Source of the DNA: JAOUEA01 sp035550775 | GTDB lineage: Bacteria; Actinomycetota; UBA4738; HRBIN12 | Direction: 5' to 3' | NCBI GenBank assembly: GCA_035550775.1 | Contig: DASZOO010000209.1 | Location: forward strand, 1-28,535 | DNA length: 28,535 bases | Shown: in pieces, positions 15,032 to 23,459 of the stretch | Position numbering within the stretch: the stretch's first letter is position 1 | Layout: every line of letters begins with the position of its first letter | Translations under genes and position numbers: made by a program | The notes under the pieces: model-generated | Told to the model about the DNA's origin: nothing | Database searches by the model: none | What the model saw: only the letters and a program-made list of their open reading frames with translations

Positions 15032-15972
15032 ACGCCCTTCAGGTAGGCGACGGTCTCGGCCAGACCGTCCTCGAGGTGGGTCCACGGCTTCCACGCGATC
15101 GCGTTCGGCGCCGACGCGATGTCGAGGGCGCTGCGCCGGAGCTCACCCGGCGGCAGCGGGCCGAACTCCGGCTCGCGGTCGTAGCCGATGATCTCGGCCA
15201 GCAGCCGGTAGATGTGGTTCACGCTCGCCTCCAGCCCGGTGCCGACGTTGACCAGCTTGCCCGAGCCGCGATCGCTCGCCTGCACGAACGCGTGCACGAC
15301 GTCGTCGATGAACACGTAGTCACGGGTCTGGTTCCCGTCGCCGAACACCGTCACCGCCTCGTCCGCGAGCATCTTCGACGCGAAGATCGCGATCACCCCC
15401 GCCTCCCCGTGCGGATCCTGGCGGGGACCGTAGACGTTGCCGAGCGCGAGCGCCGTGTAGTCGAGACCGCGGTAGCGCTGGAAGAACCCGAGGTAGTCCA
15501 CGACGACCTTCTTCGAGATGCCGTAGGGGCTCAGCGGGTGCGAGCCCTGGGCGCTCGTCTCCTTCACCGGGAGACGCCGGGGCTCACCGTAGATCGTGCC
15601 GCCGCTGGCCGCGTAGACCACCTTCCGTGCCTCGACCTTCCGCGCGCACTCCAGCACGTTGAGCGTGCCCATCACGTTGATCGAGGCATCGAGCGTCGGA
15701 TCGTCGAGCGAGGGACGCACGCCCGATTGCGCGGCCAGATGGAAGACCACCTCGGGCCGGTGGCGTTCGAACAGCGGCAGCAGGCCGTCGGCGCGCACGT
15801 CCATGTTGAAGAACGTGAACTCTTTGCCGTAGCCGCGCGCGTCGACGAGGTTCGCGATGCGGCCGGTGGACAGGTCGTCGACGCTGATCACGCGATGGCC
15901 TTCGGCCAGCAGTCGATCCGCGAGGTGCGAGCCGATGAACCCGGCGCCCCCGGTCACCAGGACGGTGCTCAC
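15028..15972 (-). CDS. NAD-dependent sugar epimerase (GalE-like, extended SDR)
   Basis: 314 residues. N-terminal TVLVTGGAGFIGSHLADRL with the GxxGxxG NAD site, then VVFHLAAQSGVRPS, YAASGGTIYGE, catalytic YGISK (YxxxK), LGNVYGPRQDPHGEAGVI and FGDGNQTRDYVFIDDVV. This is the UDP-glucose/UDP-N-acetylglucosamine 4-epimerase layout. The GTG start overlaps the tsaD stop (GTGA), with AAGG 9 nt upstream inside tsaD. The substrate is likely a UDP-hexose for surface glycan, but the gene is wired to tsaD and to the cupin/oxidase pair rather than to the wz genes. It is a different protein from the partial epimerase at the left edge. Confidence 0.92.
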   Translation of the reverse strand: MSTVLVTGGAGFIGSHLADRLLAEGHRVISVDDLSTGRIANLVDARGYGKEFTFFNMDVRADGLLPLFERHRPEVVFHLAAQSGVRPSLDDPTLDASINVMGTLNVLECARKVEARKVVYAASGGTIYGEPRRLPVKETSAQGSHPLSPYGISKKVVVDYLGFFQRYRGLDYTALALGNVYGPRQDPHGEAGVIAIFASKMLADEAVTVFGDGNQTRDYVFIDDVVHAFVQASDRGSGKLVNVGTGLEASVNHIYRLLAEIIGYDREPEFGPLPPGELRRSALDIASAPNAIAWKPWTHLEDGLAETVAYLKGV

Positions 15973-16976
15973 GCGGTCAACCTTAGTTGCGGATCGGCGC
16001 CGATGTCGAGGGACGTGCGCTCCCCGCCGGCCCATCTCGCGGAGCCAAGGCACGCGATCATCGCGGCGTTGTCGGTGCACAGCGCCATCGACGGGTACAG
16101 CACCTCGATGCCCTCCCGCTCGCCGGCGGCGGCGAGGCGTTCGCGCAGGCGCGTGTTCGCCACGACGCCGCCGCCCAGCAGCACCGTGGGGGCCCCGACC
16201 GCCTTCGCGGCGCCGATCGTCTTCGACACCTGCACGTCGACGATCGCCTCTTGGAAGCTCGCCGCCAGGTCCGGCAGGTGCAGGTCACGCCCGGCGGCCC
16301 GCTCGGCCTTCACGTGGCGCAGCACGGCCGTCTTCAGCCCGCTCATCGAGAAGTCGTAGTCGCCCGAGTCCTCCATCGCGCGAGGGAACCGGATCGCGTT
16401 CGGGTCCCCCTCGCGGGCCATAGCGTCGAGCGCCGGTCCGCCCGGGAAGCCGAGCCCGATCAGCCTGGCGACCTTGTCGAAGGCCTCACCAGCCGCGTCG
16501 TCGAGCGTCTGGCCGAGCACGACGTGGTGGAACATCTCGGGCAGGTGCACGAGCATCGTGTGGCCCCCGCTGACGATCAGGGCGACGTAGGGCGGCGACG
16601 GCGGCCCGTGCTCGATGAAGTTGGCCCAGTAGTGCCCCTCGAGATGGTTCACGCCGACGAGATCGGCCCCCGTCGCGAGGGAGACCGCCTTCGCGCCGGC
16701 CATGCCGACGAGCAGGGCACCCACCAGTCCCGGCCCCGTCGTCACCGCCACGGCGTCGATCTCGGCGAACCCCACGCCCGCCTCGGCGAGCGCCTCCTCG
16801 AACAGGGGGTTCAACGACTCCACGTGCGCTCGCGCGGCGACCTCGGGCACGACGCCACCGAACCGCTCGTGCAGGTGCACCTGCGAGGCGATCAGGTTCG
16901 CCCGCACGGCGTAGCCGTCCTCCACTACCGCGACGGCGGTCTCGTCGCACGACGTCTCGATGCCCAGCGTGATCAC
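15969..16976 (-). CDS. tsaD: tRNA N6-threonylcarbamoyladenosine transferase TsaD
   Basis: 335 residues, the normal length. Starts MITLGIETSCDETA, has the metal-binding HxxxH in GGVVPEVAARAHVE and a second His in VNHLEGHYWANF, then IVSGGHTMLV, GEAFDKVARLIGLGFPGGPAL and the late CTDNAAMIA. Transfers threonylcarbamoyl from TC-AMP to A37 of ANN-decoding tRNAs, working with TsaB and TsaE encoded just upstream. GTG start at 16976 shares GTGA with the rimI stop. The 3' end is coupled to the epimerase by another GTGA. Confidence 0.98.
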   Translation of the reverse strand: MITLGIETSCDETAVAVVEDGYAVRANLIASQVHLHERFGGVVPEVAARAHVESLNPLFEEALAEAGVGFAEIDAVAVTTGPGLVGALLVGMAGAKAVSLATGADLVGVNHLEGHYWANFIEHGPPSPPYVALIVSGGHTMLVHLPEMFHHVVLGQTLDDAAGEAFDKVARLIGLGFPGGPALDAMAREGDPNAIRFPRAMEDSGDYDFSMSGLKTAVLRHVKAERAAGRDLHLPDLAASFQEAIVDVQVSKTIGAAKAVGAPTVLLGGGVVANTRLRERLAAAGEREGIEVLYPSMALCTDNAAMIACLGSARWAGGERTSLDIGADPQLRLTA

Positions 16977-17524
16977 GTGAGGCGCACCCGGTCGGGCATC
17001 GCGGCCGCGATCGAGGCGAGCCGGCTCGCGTAGGCCGGGGTGCGGATGTCGTCGGTCCACATCACGACGGCGTCCTCGTGCAGCTCCTGGTAGTAGTTCC
17101 GCCGGATGCCCACCGGGTGGAAGCCGAACCGGCCGTACATGCGCTGCGCTCCCCAGTTCGTCACCCGCACCTCGAGCGACACGGCGTGGCCGCCCATCTC
17201 GATCGCGTGCGTGATCAGCCCGTGGAGCAATCGCGTGCCGATGCCGAGGCGATGCTGCTGAGGATCGACGGCGATGTTGGTGACGTGCGCCTCGTCGCCG
17301 TAGCAGATCAGCCCGCCGTAGCCCACGACCGTCTTGTCGACCCGGGCCACCAGGTAGCAGCGGTTGCTCGACTCGCTCATCTCCGCCACGAACAGGTTCG
17401 GGCTCCACGGGCGTGCGTAGACCTGCCGTTCGATCGCCATCACGCCGCGCAGGTGACGCCTGCGCATGCGGATGACCTCGACCCTAGGCGCCCCGTGCTC
17501 GCCGATCCCACGCGATCTCAGCAT
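16973..17524 (-). CDS. rimI: Ribosomal-protein-type N-acetyltransferase RimI (GNAT)
   Basis: 183 residues. GNAT fold with VEVIRMRRRHLRGVMAIERQVYARPW as first strand and helix, VTNIAVDPQQHRLGIGTRLL carrying the acetyl-CoA loop (Q-x-x-x-G-x-G), LEVRVTNWGAQRMYGRFGF, and an extended C-terminus. Likely acetylates protein N-termini, classically S18. Start ATG 17524 has GAGGA 6 nt upstream and keeps the first strand. It overlaps tsaB by 41 bp. ATG 17467 is an alternative that would cut the fold. The position between tsaB and tsaD is the standard one. Confidence 0.95.
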   Translation of the reverse strand: MLRSRGIGEHGAPRVEVIRMRRRHLRGVMAIERQVYARPWSPNLFVAEMSESSNRCYLVARVDKTVVGYGGLICYGDEAHVTNIAVDPQQHRLGIGTRLLHGLITHAIEMGGHAVSLEVRVTNWGAQRMYGRFGFHPVGIRRNYYQELHEDAVVMWTDDIRTPAYASRLASIAAAMPDRVRLT

Positions 17525-18185
17525 CGGACTTCCTCAGGTACAGCGGGACGACGTCGAACAGGCGATCGTGCTCCTCCCGCAGGAAGCGGGGCACCGCGAG
17601 CTCGACCAGCGCAGCGGCCTGCGGATGCGCGGAGATGGACGACGCGAACTCGATCCTGCTTCCGATCTCCTCGAGCACATGTCGGTACAGCATCGCACCG
17701 TTGCCGACGGCCAACACCTCGCCGGGCAGCGCCTGCAGCTCGGCCGCGAGCCGGTCGGGCGCGTGCACCTCGTACGGGCGCTCACGCACGACGCCGCCCG
17801 GCACGGCCCGGTAGATCGCCGAGAACACCTCACCCCGGCGGGCGTCGATCACCGCGGCGATGCGCCGCGGGGTGAAGCGCACCGGGTAGGCAAGCGCATC
17901 CAGGCTCGTGATGCCGACGATCGGCAGGCCCCCCACCTGGGCGAGCGTCTTCGCGGTCTCGACCCCGACCCGCAAGCCGGTGAACAGGCCGGGCCCGACC
18001 CCCACCGCGATGCCGCCCACCTGGGAGAGCGAGAGGTCGCTCCGCTGCATCAGGTCGGCCAGCAGCGGGGTGACGGATTCCTGCCGCGCCGTGCCCGCCA
18101 CGCTCGCCGCGGCGATGATCTCGTGCTCGCTGCCGAGCGCGACGGAGGTCTGCGGGGTCGACGTCTCGATGCCGATCACGATCAC
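17484..18185 (-). CDS. tsaB: t6A biosynthesis protein TsaB
   Basis: 233 residues. Starts MIVIGIETSTPQTSVAL, with GIAVGVGPGLFTGLRVGVETAKTLA, the TsaB signature of the inactive ASKHA fold, and IDARRGEVFSAIYR. It forms the TsaB-TsaD-TsaE complex that makes t6A37. GTG start at 18185 shares GTGA with the tsaE stop. Its last 41 bp overlap rimI. Confidence 0.97.
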   Translation of the reverse strand: MIVIGIETSTPQTSVALGSEHEIIAAASVAGTARQESVTPLLADLMQRSDLSLSQVGGIAVGVGPGLFTGLRVGVETAKTLAQVGGLPIVGITSLDALAYPVRFTPRRIAAVIDARRGEVFSAIYRAVPGGVVRERPYEVHAPDRLAAELQALPGEVLAVGNGAMLYRHVLEEIGSRIEFASSISAHPQAAALVELAVPRFLREEHDRLFDVVPLYLRKSDAEIAWDRRARGA

Positions 18186-18676
18186 GCCGGCACCGTCCAC
18201 GGCTTCACGGCCGCCTCGAGCTCGGCGACCCGCTCGGCCCAGCCGGCGCCGGCCGGCGTGATCGTGATCGAGCGTGCGTCCGCGTCGTCGCCCTCGACGG
18301 TGATCAGCTCCACGCGCAGCCGGTCGTCGGGCAGCAGGTCCTCGATCGTGTCCCCCCACTCCACCAGCAGCACGTCGTCGCCGTCGCCCAGCTCCTCGAG
18401 CCCGAGGTCGACGACGTCCTGGAGCCGGTCGAGCCGGTAGACGTCGACGTGCGCCAGGTCGAGGATGCCCGCGTACTCCTTGATCAGCGTGAACGTCGGC
18501 GAGGCGACCGGGTCCTCGACCCCCAGTCCGCGCGCCACCCCCTGCACGAACGTCGTCTTGCCCGCTCCGAGCTCGCCCGTGAGCACGACCGCGTCGCGGG
18601 GACGCAGCAGGGCGGCGACGGCCTCCCCCAGCTCGCGCGTCTCCTCCGCCGAGGACGTGCGGACCTCGACGGGCAT
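18182..18676 (-). CDS. tsaE: t6A biosynthesis ATPase TsaE
   Basis: 164 residues. Walker A GELGAGKTT about residues 34-42, then VASPTFTLIKEY, DVYRLD and VLLVEWGD, all typical of TsaE, which drives turnover of the TsaBD complex by ATP hydrolysis. Start ATG 18676, one base after the stop of the uracil-DNA glycosylase gene (TGACATG). Confidence 0.96.
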   Translation of the reverse strand: MPVEVRTSSAEETRELGEAVAALLRPRDAVVLTGELGAGKTTFVQGVARGLGVEDPVASPTFTLIKEYAGILDLAHVDVYRLDRLQDVVDLGLEELGDGDDVLLVEWGDTIEDLLPDDRLRVELITVEGDDADARSITITPAGAGWAERVAELEAAVKPWTVPA

Positions 18677-18677
18677 G

Positions 18678-19343
18678 TCAGAACAGCTCCAGCTGGTCGA
18701 TCTCGGACACCTCCACCGTCGTCCCCGCGTCGGCCGCGGCCCCGGTCGGTCGGCCCCCGGCCTCGTCGGCGGATGCGCGTTCGAGCTCGTCGAGCGTGCG
18801 CCGAACCGCCCGGAAGTCCTCGAGGAGCATCTCGAACTGGCGCGACCCCTCCCCGCCACCGTGCAGGATGGCCGCCGGGTGGAACGTGGGGATCACCGTG
18901 CGACCGTGCCAATCGTGCACCCGCCCCCGGAGCCTGGTGATGCCGGTCTGGGTGTTCAGCACGTACTTCGTGGCGAAGTTCCCCAGCGTCACGACCACCC
19001 GCGGCTGGATCAGGGAGATCTGCTCGACGAGCCAGGGCGTGCAGGCCTCGATCTCGTCGGGCCGCGGGTCCCGGTTCCCGGGAGGCCGGCACTTCACGAT
19101 GTTGCCGATGTAGACCTGCTCCCGGGTGAGGCCGATCTCACCGAGCATCCGGGTCAGGAGCTGGCCGGCGGCGCCGACGAACGGCTCCCCCTGCCGGTCC
19201 TCGTGGAACCCCGGACCTTCTCCGATGAACATCAGGTCCGCGTCGGGATCGCCGACGCCGAAGACCACCTGCGTCCGGCCCTGCGCCAGCCGGCACCTCG
19301 TGCACCCGGCGGCCTCGGCGGCCACGTCCGCCAGCGTCCTCAT
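18678..19343 (-). CDS. Family-4 (Fe-S) uracil-DNA glycosylase
   Basis: 221 residues. Removes uracil from DNA to start base excision repair. Four cluster-binding cysteines are at Cys14 and Cys17 (CTRC), Cys85 (VKCRPPGNRDP) and Cys101 (EACTPWL). The active-site loop is GEGPGFHEDRQG (41-52), and the late motif FHPAAILHG carries the catalytic-region His. This fits UDGa rather than Ung. The C-terminal 30 residues are low-complexity. ATG start at 19343 shares ATGA with the hydrolase stop. Its location inside the alr-tsa operon is unusual in function but well coupled by spacing. Confidence 0.94.
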   Translation of the reverse strand: MRTLADVAAEAAGCTRCRLAQGRTQVVFGVGDPDADLMFIGEGPGFHEDRQGEPFVGAAGQLLTRMLGEIGLTREQVYIGNIVKCRPPGNRDPRPDEIEACTPWLVEQISLIQPRVVVTLGNFATKYVLNTQTGITRLRGRVHDWHGRTVIPTFHPAAILHGGGEGSRQFEMLLEDFRAVRRTLDELERASADEAGGRPTGAAADAGTTVEVSEIDQLELF

Positions 19344-20404
19344 CGCGCGCGCTTGCCTCCCTTCGTGGACGTGCGACGCGGCCGGGGCGCATGCCCTGCG
19401 GCCAGCACGGATCGCGCGAACGTGCGGATGTCGCGATCGAGCTCCACGGGCCGCTCGAGCATCGCGATGTGACCGGCGCCCTCCAGCAGCACGAACCGCC
19501 CGTCGGGCAGGCCGGCGGCCAGCTCGACGCCGCTGGACGGCGGGGTTACCCGGTCGTGCTCGCCGACGACGACCAACGCCGGGACCCGGATGCGCGGGAG
19601 CACGTGCCGCAGGTCGATCTCGAGCAGGCCGGCGAGCCCGTCGGTCCACACCTCGGACGACGCGCGCTCGGCGAGATGCACGACGTGATCGACGACGTGG
19701 CGAGGGGCGTCGGGCCCGAACTGCGTGAGCCGGACGACGGCGCCTCGGAGGTCGGTGGGGCTCGCCAGGAGCGCCTTGCGCAGCCGGTCGACCCGCTCGG
19801 CCGCCGAGCGGAGCGAGCCGAGGCGAGGGCGCACGAGGTCGGTGATCGATCCCATCGCGCCGCGCACGAGCTCCGAGGCCGACGTGCCGACGAGCACGAG
19901 CCCGGCCACCGACGTCGCGACGAGATCGGGCCGGACCTCGGCCATCGCGAGCGTCGCGATCGCGCCCATGCTGTGCCCCACGATCACGACCCTCCGGTCG
20001 GGCGCGACCGCCTCGACGACGGCCGCGATGTCCCGGCCCATCGATCGGATCGACAGGTCGCCGTCGGCCGGTTGCTCGCTGCTTCCGTGACCTCGCTGGT
20101 CCATCAGCACGCAGCGGTGATCGACGGAGAGATCGATCCACTGCTCGCGCCAGGTGGTCATGTCGAGGCTGAACCCGTGCACGAACAGCAGGATCGGCGC
20201 CGACGGATCGCCGGCCGCCCGCACCGCCAGCCGAGTGCCGTCGAACGACCGCACCGGCCCCACCACGTCGGGGGGCAGGTCCCACATCTGCGCGCCGAGG
20301 TCGTGGTCGACGCGGCGTCGGAGCACCGTGCGGCCCACGGCACCGGCGGCGATCGCGCCGGCGGCCACGCCGCCGGCGATCAGGGCGGTTCGCTTGCGGG
20401 TCAC
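19340..20404 (-). CDS. Membrane-anchored alpha/beta hydrolase
   Basis: 354 residues. A hydrophobic Ala/Gly-rich segment (about 8-24) near the N-terminus suggests a membrane anchor or uncleaved signal. The hydrolase core has oxyanion HGF (FVHGFSLDMTTW), nucleophile elbow GHSMG, acid in VVVGEHDRVTP and His in GAGHIAMLERP, so the triad is complete. The C-terminal tail is Arg/Lys-rich. The substrate is unknown, and an esterase or lipase-like role is the usual guess. An alpha/beta hydrolase between alr and tsaE is a recurring actinobacterial arrangement. GTG start shares GTGA with alr. Confidence 0.92.
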   Translation of the reverse strand: MTRKRTALIAGGVAAGAIAAGAVGRTVLRRRVDHDLGAQMWDLPPDVVGPVRSFDGTRLAVRAAGDPSAPILLFVHGFSLDMTTWREQWIDLSVDHRCVLMDQRGHGSSEQPADGDLSIRSMGRDIAAVVEAVAPDRRVVIVGHSMGAIATLAMAEVRPDLVATSVAGLVLVGTSASELVRGAMGSITDLVRPRLGSLRSAAERVDRLRKALLASPTDLRGAVVRLTQFGPDAPRHVVDHVVHLAERASSEVWTDGLAGLLEIDLRHVLPRIRVPALVVVGEHDRVTPPSSGVELAAGLPDGRFVLLEGAGHIAMLERPVELDRDIRTFARSVLAAGHAPRPRRTSTKGGKRAR

Positions 20405-21522
20405 GACGCCTCCCCGCCGACGGCATGTCGCCTCGGCACCCTCGCACCGACCGTCGTGACGATCTCGTACGCGATGGTGCCGGAGAGTCGGGCGAGCTCC
20501 CAGGCCGTGATCGCCTCGGGCCCCTGAGGGCCGAGCAACACGACCTCGTCACCCACGTCGGGCTCGAGGTCTCCGCAATCCACGATCAGCTGATCCATCG
20601 TCACGCTCCCGGCCACGCGGCACCGCCGGCCGCCGATCAGCACGTCGGCTCGCGAGGACAGCGTGCGAGCGTAGCCGTCGGCGTAGCCGACCGGCACCGT
20701 GGCGACCCACGCGTCGTCGGAGAGCCGGTAGCGATGCCCGTAGGAGAGGCGGCGCCCGGCCGGCAGCCGTTTCACGAACGAGACCTCGGTGCGCCACCGC
20801 ATCGCGGGTCGGAGCCCCGCCTCCTCCCCCAGGCCCTCGGCGGGGGCGACACCGTAGAGGCCGATGCCCGGGCGCACGAGGTCGAAGCGAGCCTCCGGAT
20901 ACCCGAGCGCCCCGGCGGTGTTCGCGGCGTGGACGAGCCGGGGCTCGTGCCCGGCCCCCCGGACCTGGTCGAGCGTCTCGGCGAACAGGTCGAGCTGGTG
21001 CTTCGTCGTCACCTCGTCGGTCTCGGCGCAGGCGAGGTGCGTCCACAGGCCCTCGACGCCGAGGCCCGCGGCGGCGACCCGGCCGACGAACGGCGCCGCG
21101 GCATCCGGTGGCCAGACCCCGATCCGGTGCATGCCGGTGTCCACCTTGACGTGCACGTCGATCGGCCGCTCCACCGTTCGGGCGACCGCCGCGAGGCGCT
21201 CGAGGCCGCCGTCGGAGCACAGGGTCGGCGTCAGCGCGGCGGCCACGGCGGCCACCTCCGAACCGGGCGGACACTCCGAGAGCACGAGGATGGGCGCGTC
21301 GAGGCCGGCGGCTCGCAGCGAGAGCCCTTCCTCCACGAGCGCCACCCCGAGCCACGTGGCGCCCGCGTCGAGCGCCGCCCGGGCGACGGGCGCGTCGCCA
21401 TGGCCGTACGCGTCGGCCTTGACGACGGCCATGACCTCGCTGCCCTCGAACGCGAACGCCCGCACGTTGTGCGCGATCGCCTCGAGATCGACCTCGACCC
21501 ACGTCGGCCGCAGGATCGTCAC
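20401..21522 (-). CDS. alr: Alanine racemase (PLP)
   Basis: 373 residues, normal length. PLP lysine Lys35 in VMAVVKADAYGHG. C-terminal catalytic Tyr in RLSYGHRYRL. DTGMHRIGVWP, RPGIGLYG and GSVTMDQLIVD are all family marks. Interconverts L- and D-alanine for peptidoglycan. GTG start at 21522 overlaps the nnr gene by GTGA, and its own stop overlaps the hydrolase start. Confidence 0.97.
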   Translation of the reverse strand: MTILRPTWVEVDLEAIAHNVRAFAFEGSEVMAVVKADAYGHGDAPVARAALDAGATWLGVALVEEGLSLRAAGLDAPILVLSECPPGSEVAAVAAALTPTLCSDGGLERLAAVARTVERPIDVHVKVDTGMHRIGVWPPDAAAPFVGRVAAAGLGVEGLWTHLACAETDEVTTKHQLDLFAETLDQVRGAGHEPRLVHAANTAGALGYPEARFDLVRPGIGLYGVAPAEGLGEEAGLRPAMRWRTEVSFVKRLPAGRRLSYGHRYRLSDDAWVATVPVGYADGYARTLSSRADVLIGGRRCRVAGSVTMDQLIVDCGDLEPDVGDEVVLLGPQGPEAITAWELARLSGTIAYEIVTTVGARVPRRHAVGGEAS

Positions 21523-23042
21523 GCCAGCGCCTCCACCGCATCGGGGATCCGGTCGGCCACGTCGCCCGCCAGCGCCCCCTCACCGAGCTCCGATCCGGCC
21601 GAGCGGCCCGCCAGGCCGTGCAGGAACGCGCCCGCCGTCGCCGCCTCGAGGGGCTGCATGCCCCGGGCGAGCAGCCCGCCGATCACGCCGGTCAGCACGT
21701 CGCCCGTGCCCGCCGTGGCCAGCACCGGCGTGCCCGTCGGGTTCACGCGGACGAGCCCGTCGGGCGGCGCGATCACGCTCCTCGTACCTTTGAGCACCAC
21801 GACCGCACGGGCGGCGTCCGCGAGGGCGCGCGCCGCCGTGACGCGGTCGGCCATCTCGGCGACGGAGCGCAGCATGAGCCTCGCGAACTCCCCGTCGTGG
21901 GGGGTGAGCACGGCGTCCGCCGCGCGTCGCCCGAGCGCCTCGGCATCGCCCTCGAACGCGTTCAATCCGTCCGCGTCGAGCACGATCGGACAGGGGCACC
22001 GCGCCACGAGATCCCGCACGAGGCGGGCCGTCTCCTCGTCGCGGGTGAGCCCCGGGCCGATCGCGACCGCGTCGGCTCCTTCGGCGGCATCCAGGAGGGC
22101 ATCGATCGCGTCGGATCCGATCGTGCCCTCGTCGGTCTGAGCCAGCGGCAGGAACACGGACTCGATCGAGTGCGCCTGCACCGCCGGGACAGCGTCGAGC
22201 GGCGTGGCCAGGATCACGAGACCGGCTCCGACCCGGCCCGCCGCCCGCGCGATCAAGGCCGGGGCACCCGTCATCGACCGGGAGCCCGCGACCACGAGCA
22301 GCACGCCCGAGCTGCGCTTGTGGCCCTCGAGGGAGCGGACGGGCATCGCGGAGGAGACGTCGTGAGGCTCGGTCAACCCGATCCGCGGACGCAGGAGGTC
22401 GTCGGGGAAGCCGATGTCGACCACCGTCACGGTGCCCGAGCGCTCCGCGCCGGGGAGCAGGACCGATCCGAGCTTCGCGGCTCCGAACGTCACGGTGACC
22501 TCGGACCGGACGGCCGACCCGAGGACCGCCCCGGAGGCTCCGTCGACCCCCGACGGGATGTCCACGGCGACCACCGGCGCCCGCGACGCGTTGAGCGCGT
22601 CGATCGCCTCCTGCCAGATCCCCTCGGGCTTGCCGTGGAAACCGGTGCCGAAGATCGCGTCGATCGCGACATCGGCTCGAGCGAGCGCCCTGCCCGCTCG
22701 GGCCTCGTCCCAGCGATGCGCGACGAGTCCCGCCTCGGCCAGGCGCGCGAGGTTCGTCGAGGCGGCCGATGCCGGGTCGGAGCCGTCGGGCTCGATCGCG
22801 AGCACGTCCACCCCGAGGCCCTCTCGCGCCAGGCACCGGGCGGCGACCAAGCCGTCGCCTCCGTTGTTCCCCCTCCCGCAGACCACGACCGCCCGGCGCC
22901 CGTAGACGCCGCCGGCGACCTCGATCGCGGTGCGGGCCACGGCGCGGCCGGCGCGCTCCATCAGGTCGGCCGCGGCGACCCCTTCGGCCTGGGTCGCGCG
23001 GTCGAGCTCGCTCGCCTCCAGCGGGGTGAGGACCGGCTTCAT
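21519..23042 (-). CDS. nnr: Bifunctional NAD(P)HX epimerase / ADP-dependent dehydratase
   Basis: 507 residues, two domains. The N-terminal YjeF-type epimerase (about 1-205) has VVVCGRGNNGGDGLVAAR and VDIPSGVDGASG. The C-terminal ribokinase-like dehydratase (about 225-500) has IGPGLTRDEE, LDADGLNAF, LTPHDGEFARL and GTGDVLTGVIGG. Repairs hydrated NADH and NADPH. ATG start at 23042, 19 bp after acpS. No good ribosome binding site at close range, so it may rely on readthrough from acpS. Confidence 0.97.
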   Translation of the reverse strand: MKPVLTPLEASELDRATQAEGVAAADLMERAGRAVARTAIEVAGGVYGRRAVVVCGRGNNGGDGLVAARCLAREGLGVDVLAIEPDGSDPASAASTNLARLAEAGLVAHRWDEARAGRALARADVAIDAIFGTGFHGKPEGIWQEAIDALNASRAPVVAVDIPSGVDGASGAVLGSAVRSEVTVTFGAAKLGSVLLPGAERSGTVTVVDIGFPDDLLRPRIGLTEPHDVSSAMPVRSLEGHKRSSGVLLVVAGSRSMTGAPALIARAAGRVGAGLVILATPLDAVPAVQAHSIESVFLPLAQTDEGTIGSDAIDALLDAAEGADAVAIGPGLTRDEETARLVRDLVARCPCPIVLDADGLNAFEGDAEALGRRAADAVLTPHDGEFARLMLRSVAEMADRVTAARALADAARAVVVLKGTRSVIAPPDGLVRVNPTGTPVLATAGTGDVLTGVIGGLLARGMQPLEAATAGAFLHGLAGRSAGSELGEGALAGDVADRIPDAVEALA

Positions 23043-23061
23043 CGGGGAGTCGCCCGTTCCC

Positions 23062-23436
23062 TCATGCGCGCACCGCGACCGCGAACGCCACGGCGCTCGT
23101 CTTCTCGTGGGTGAACGTGATCAGCACCTGGGAGACGCCGAGCGCGTCGGCTCTCGACTTCGCGTGGCCCTCGAGCACGATCGACGGCGCACCGGTCGGG
23201 GCACGACCCACGCTGATGTCCTGCCACCGCTTGCCCCGGTAGCCTCCCAGCGCCTTGATCGTGGCCTCGCGCGCGGCGAATCGGCCCGCATACGATTCGG
23301 CCGGACGCGCCTTGGAATCGCAGTAGGCGATCTCCGCGGGCGTGAACACGCGCTCACGCATCGTGGGATGGCGCGCGAGCGCTCGCTCCATGCGGACGAT
23401 CTCGCAGATGTCGACGCCGAGCCCGAGGATCTCCAC
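23062..23436 (-). CDS. acpS: Holo-[acyl-carrier-protein] synthase
   Basis: 124 residues, normal. Mg-binding Asp in LGLGVDICEIVRMERAL and Glu in GRFAAREATIKALGG. Attaches phosphopantetheine from CoA to ACP for fatty-acid synthesis. The last motif reads TFTHEKTSAVAFAV, a common actinobacterial form. GTG start at 23436, 23 bp after the glmS stop, in a gap that also has a TAAGCT that could be a secondary -10. Confidence 0.95.
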   Translation of the reverse strand: MEILGLGVDICEIVRMERALARHPTMRERVFTPAEIAYCDSKARPAESYAGRFAAREATIKALGGYRGKRWQDISVGRAPTGAPSIVLEGHAKSRADALGVSQVLITFTHEKTSAVAFAVAVRA

Positions 23437-23459
23437 CCGGCAAGCTTAGAGGGTCGCCC

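Noticed and set aside
16586..16612. CGACGTAG inside tsaD and similar single half-sites in other coding regions
   Set aside because: Only one half is present and the partner half is absent. They are explained by codons of conserved proteins.
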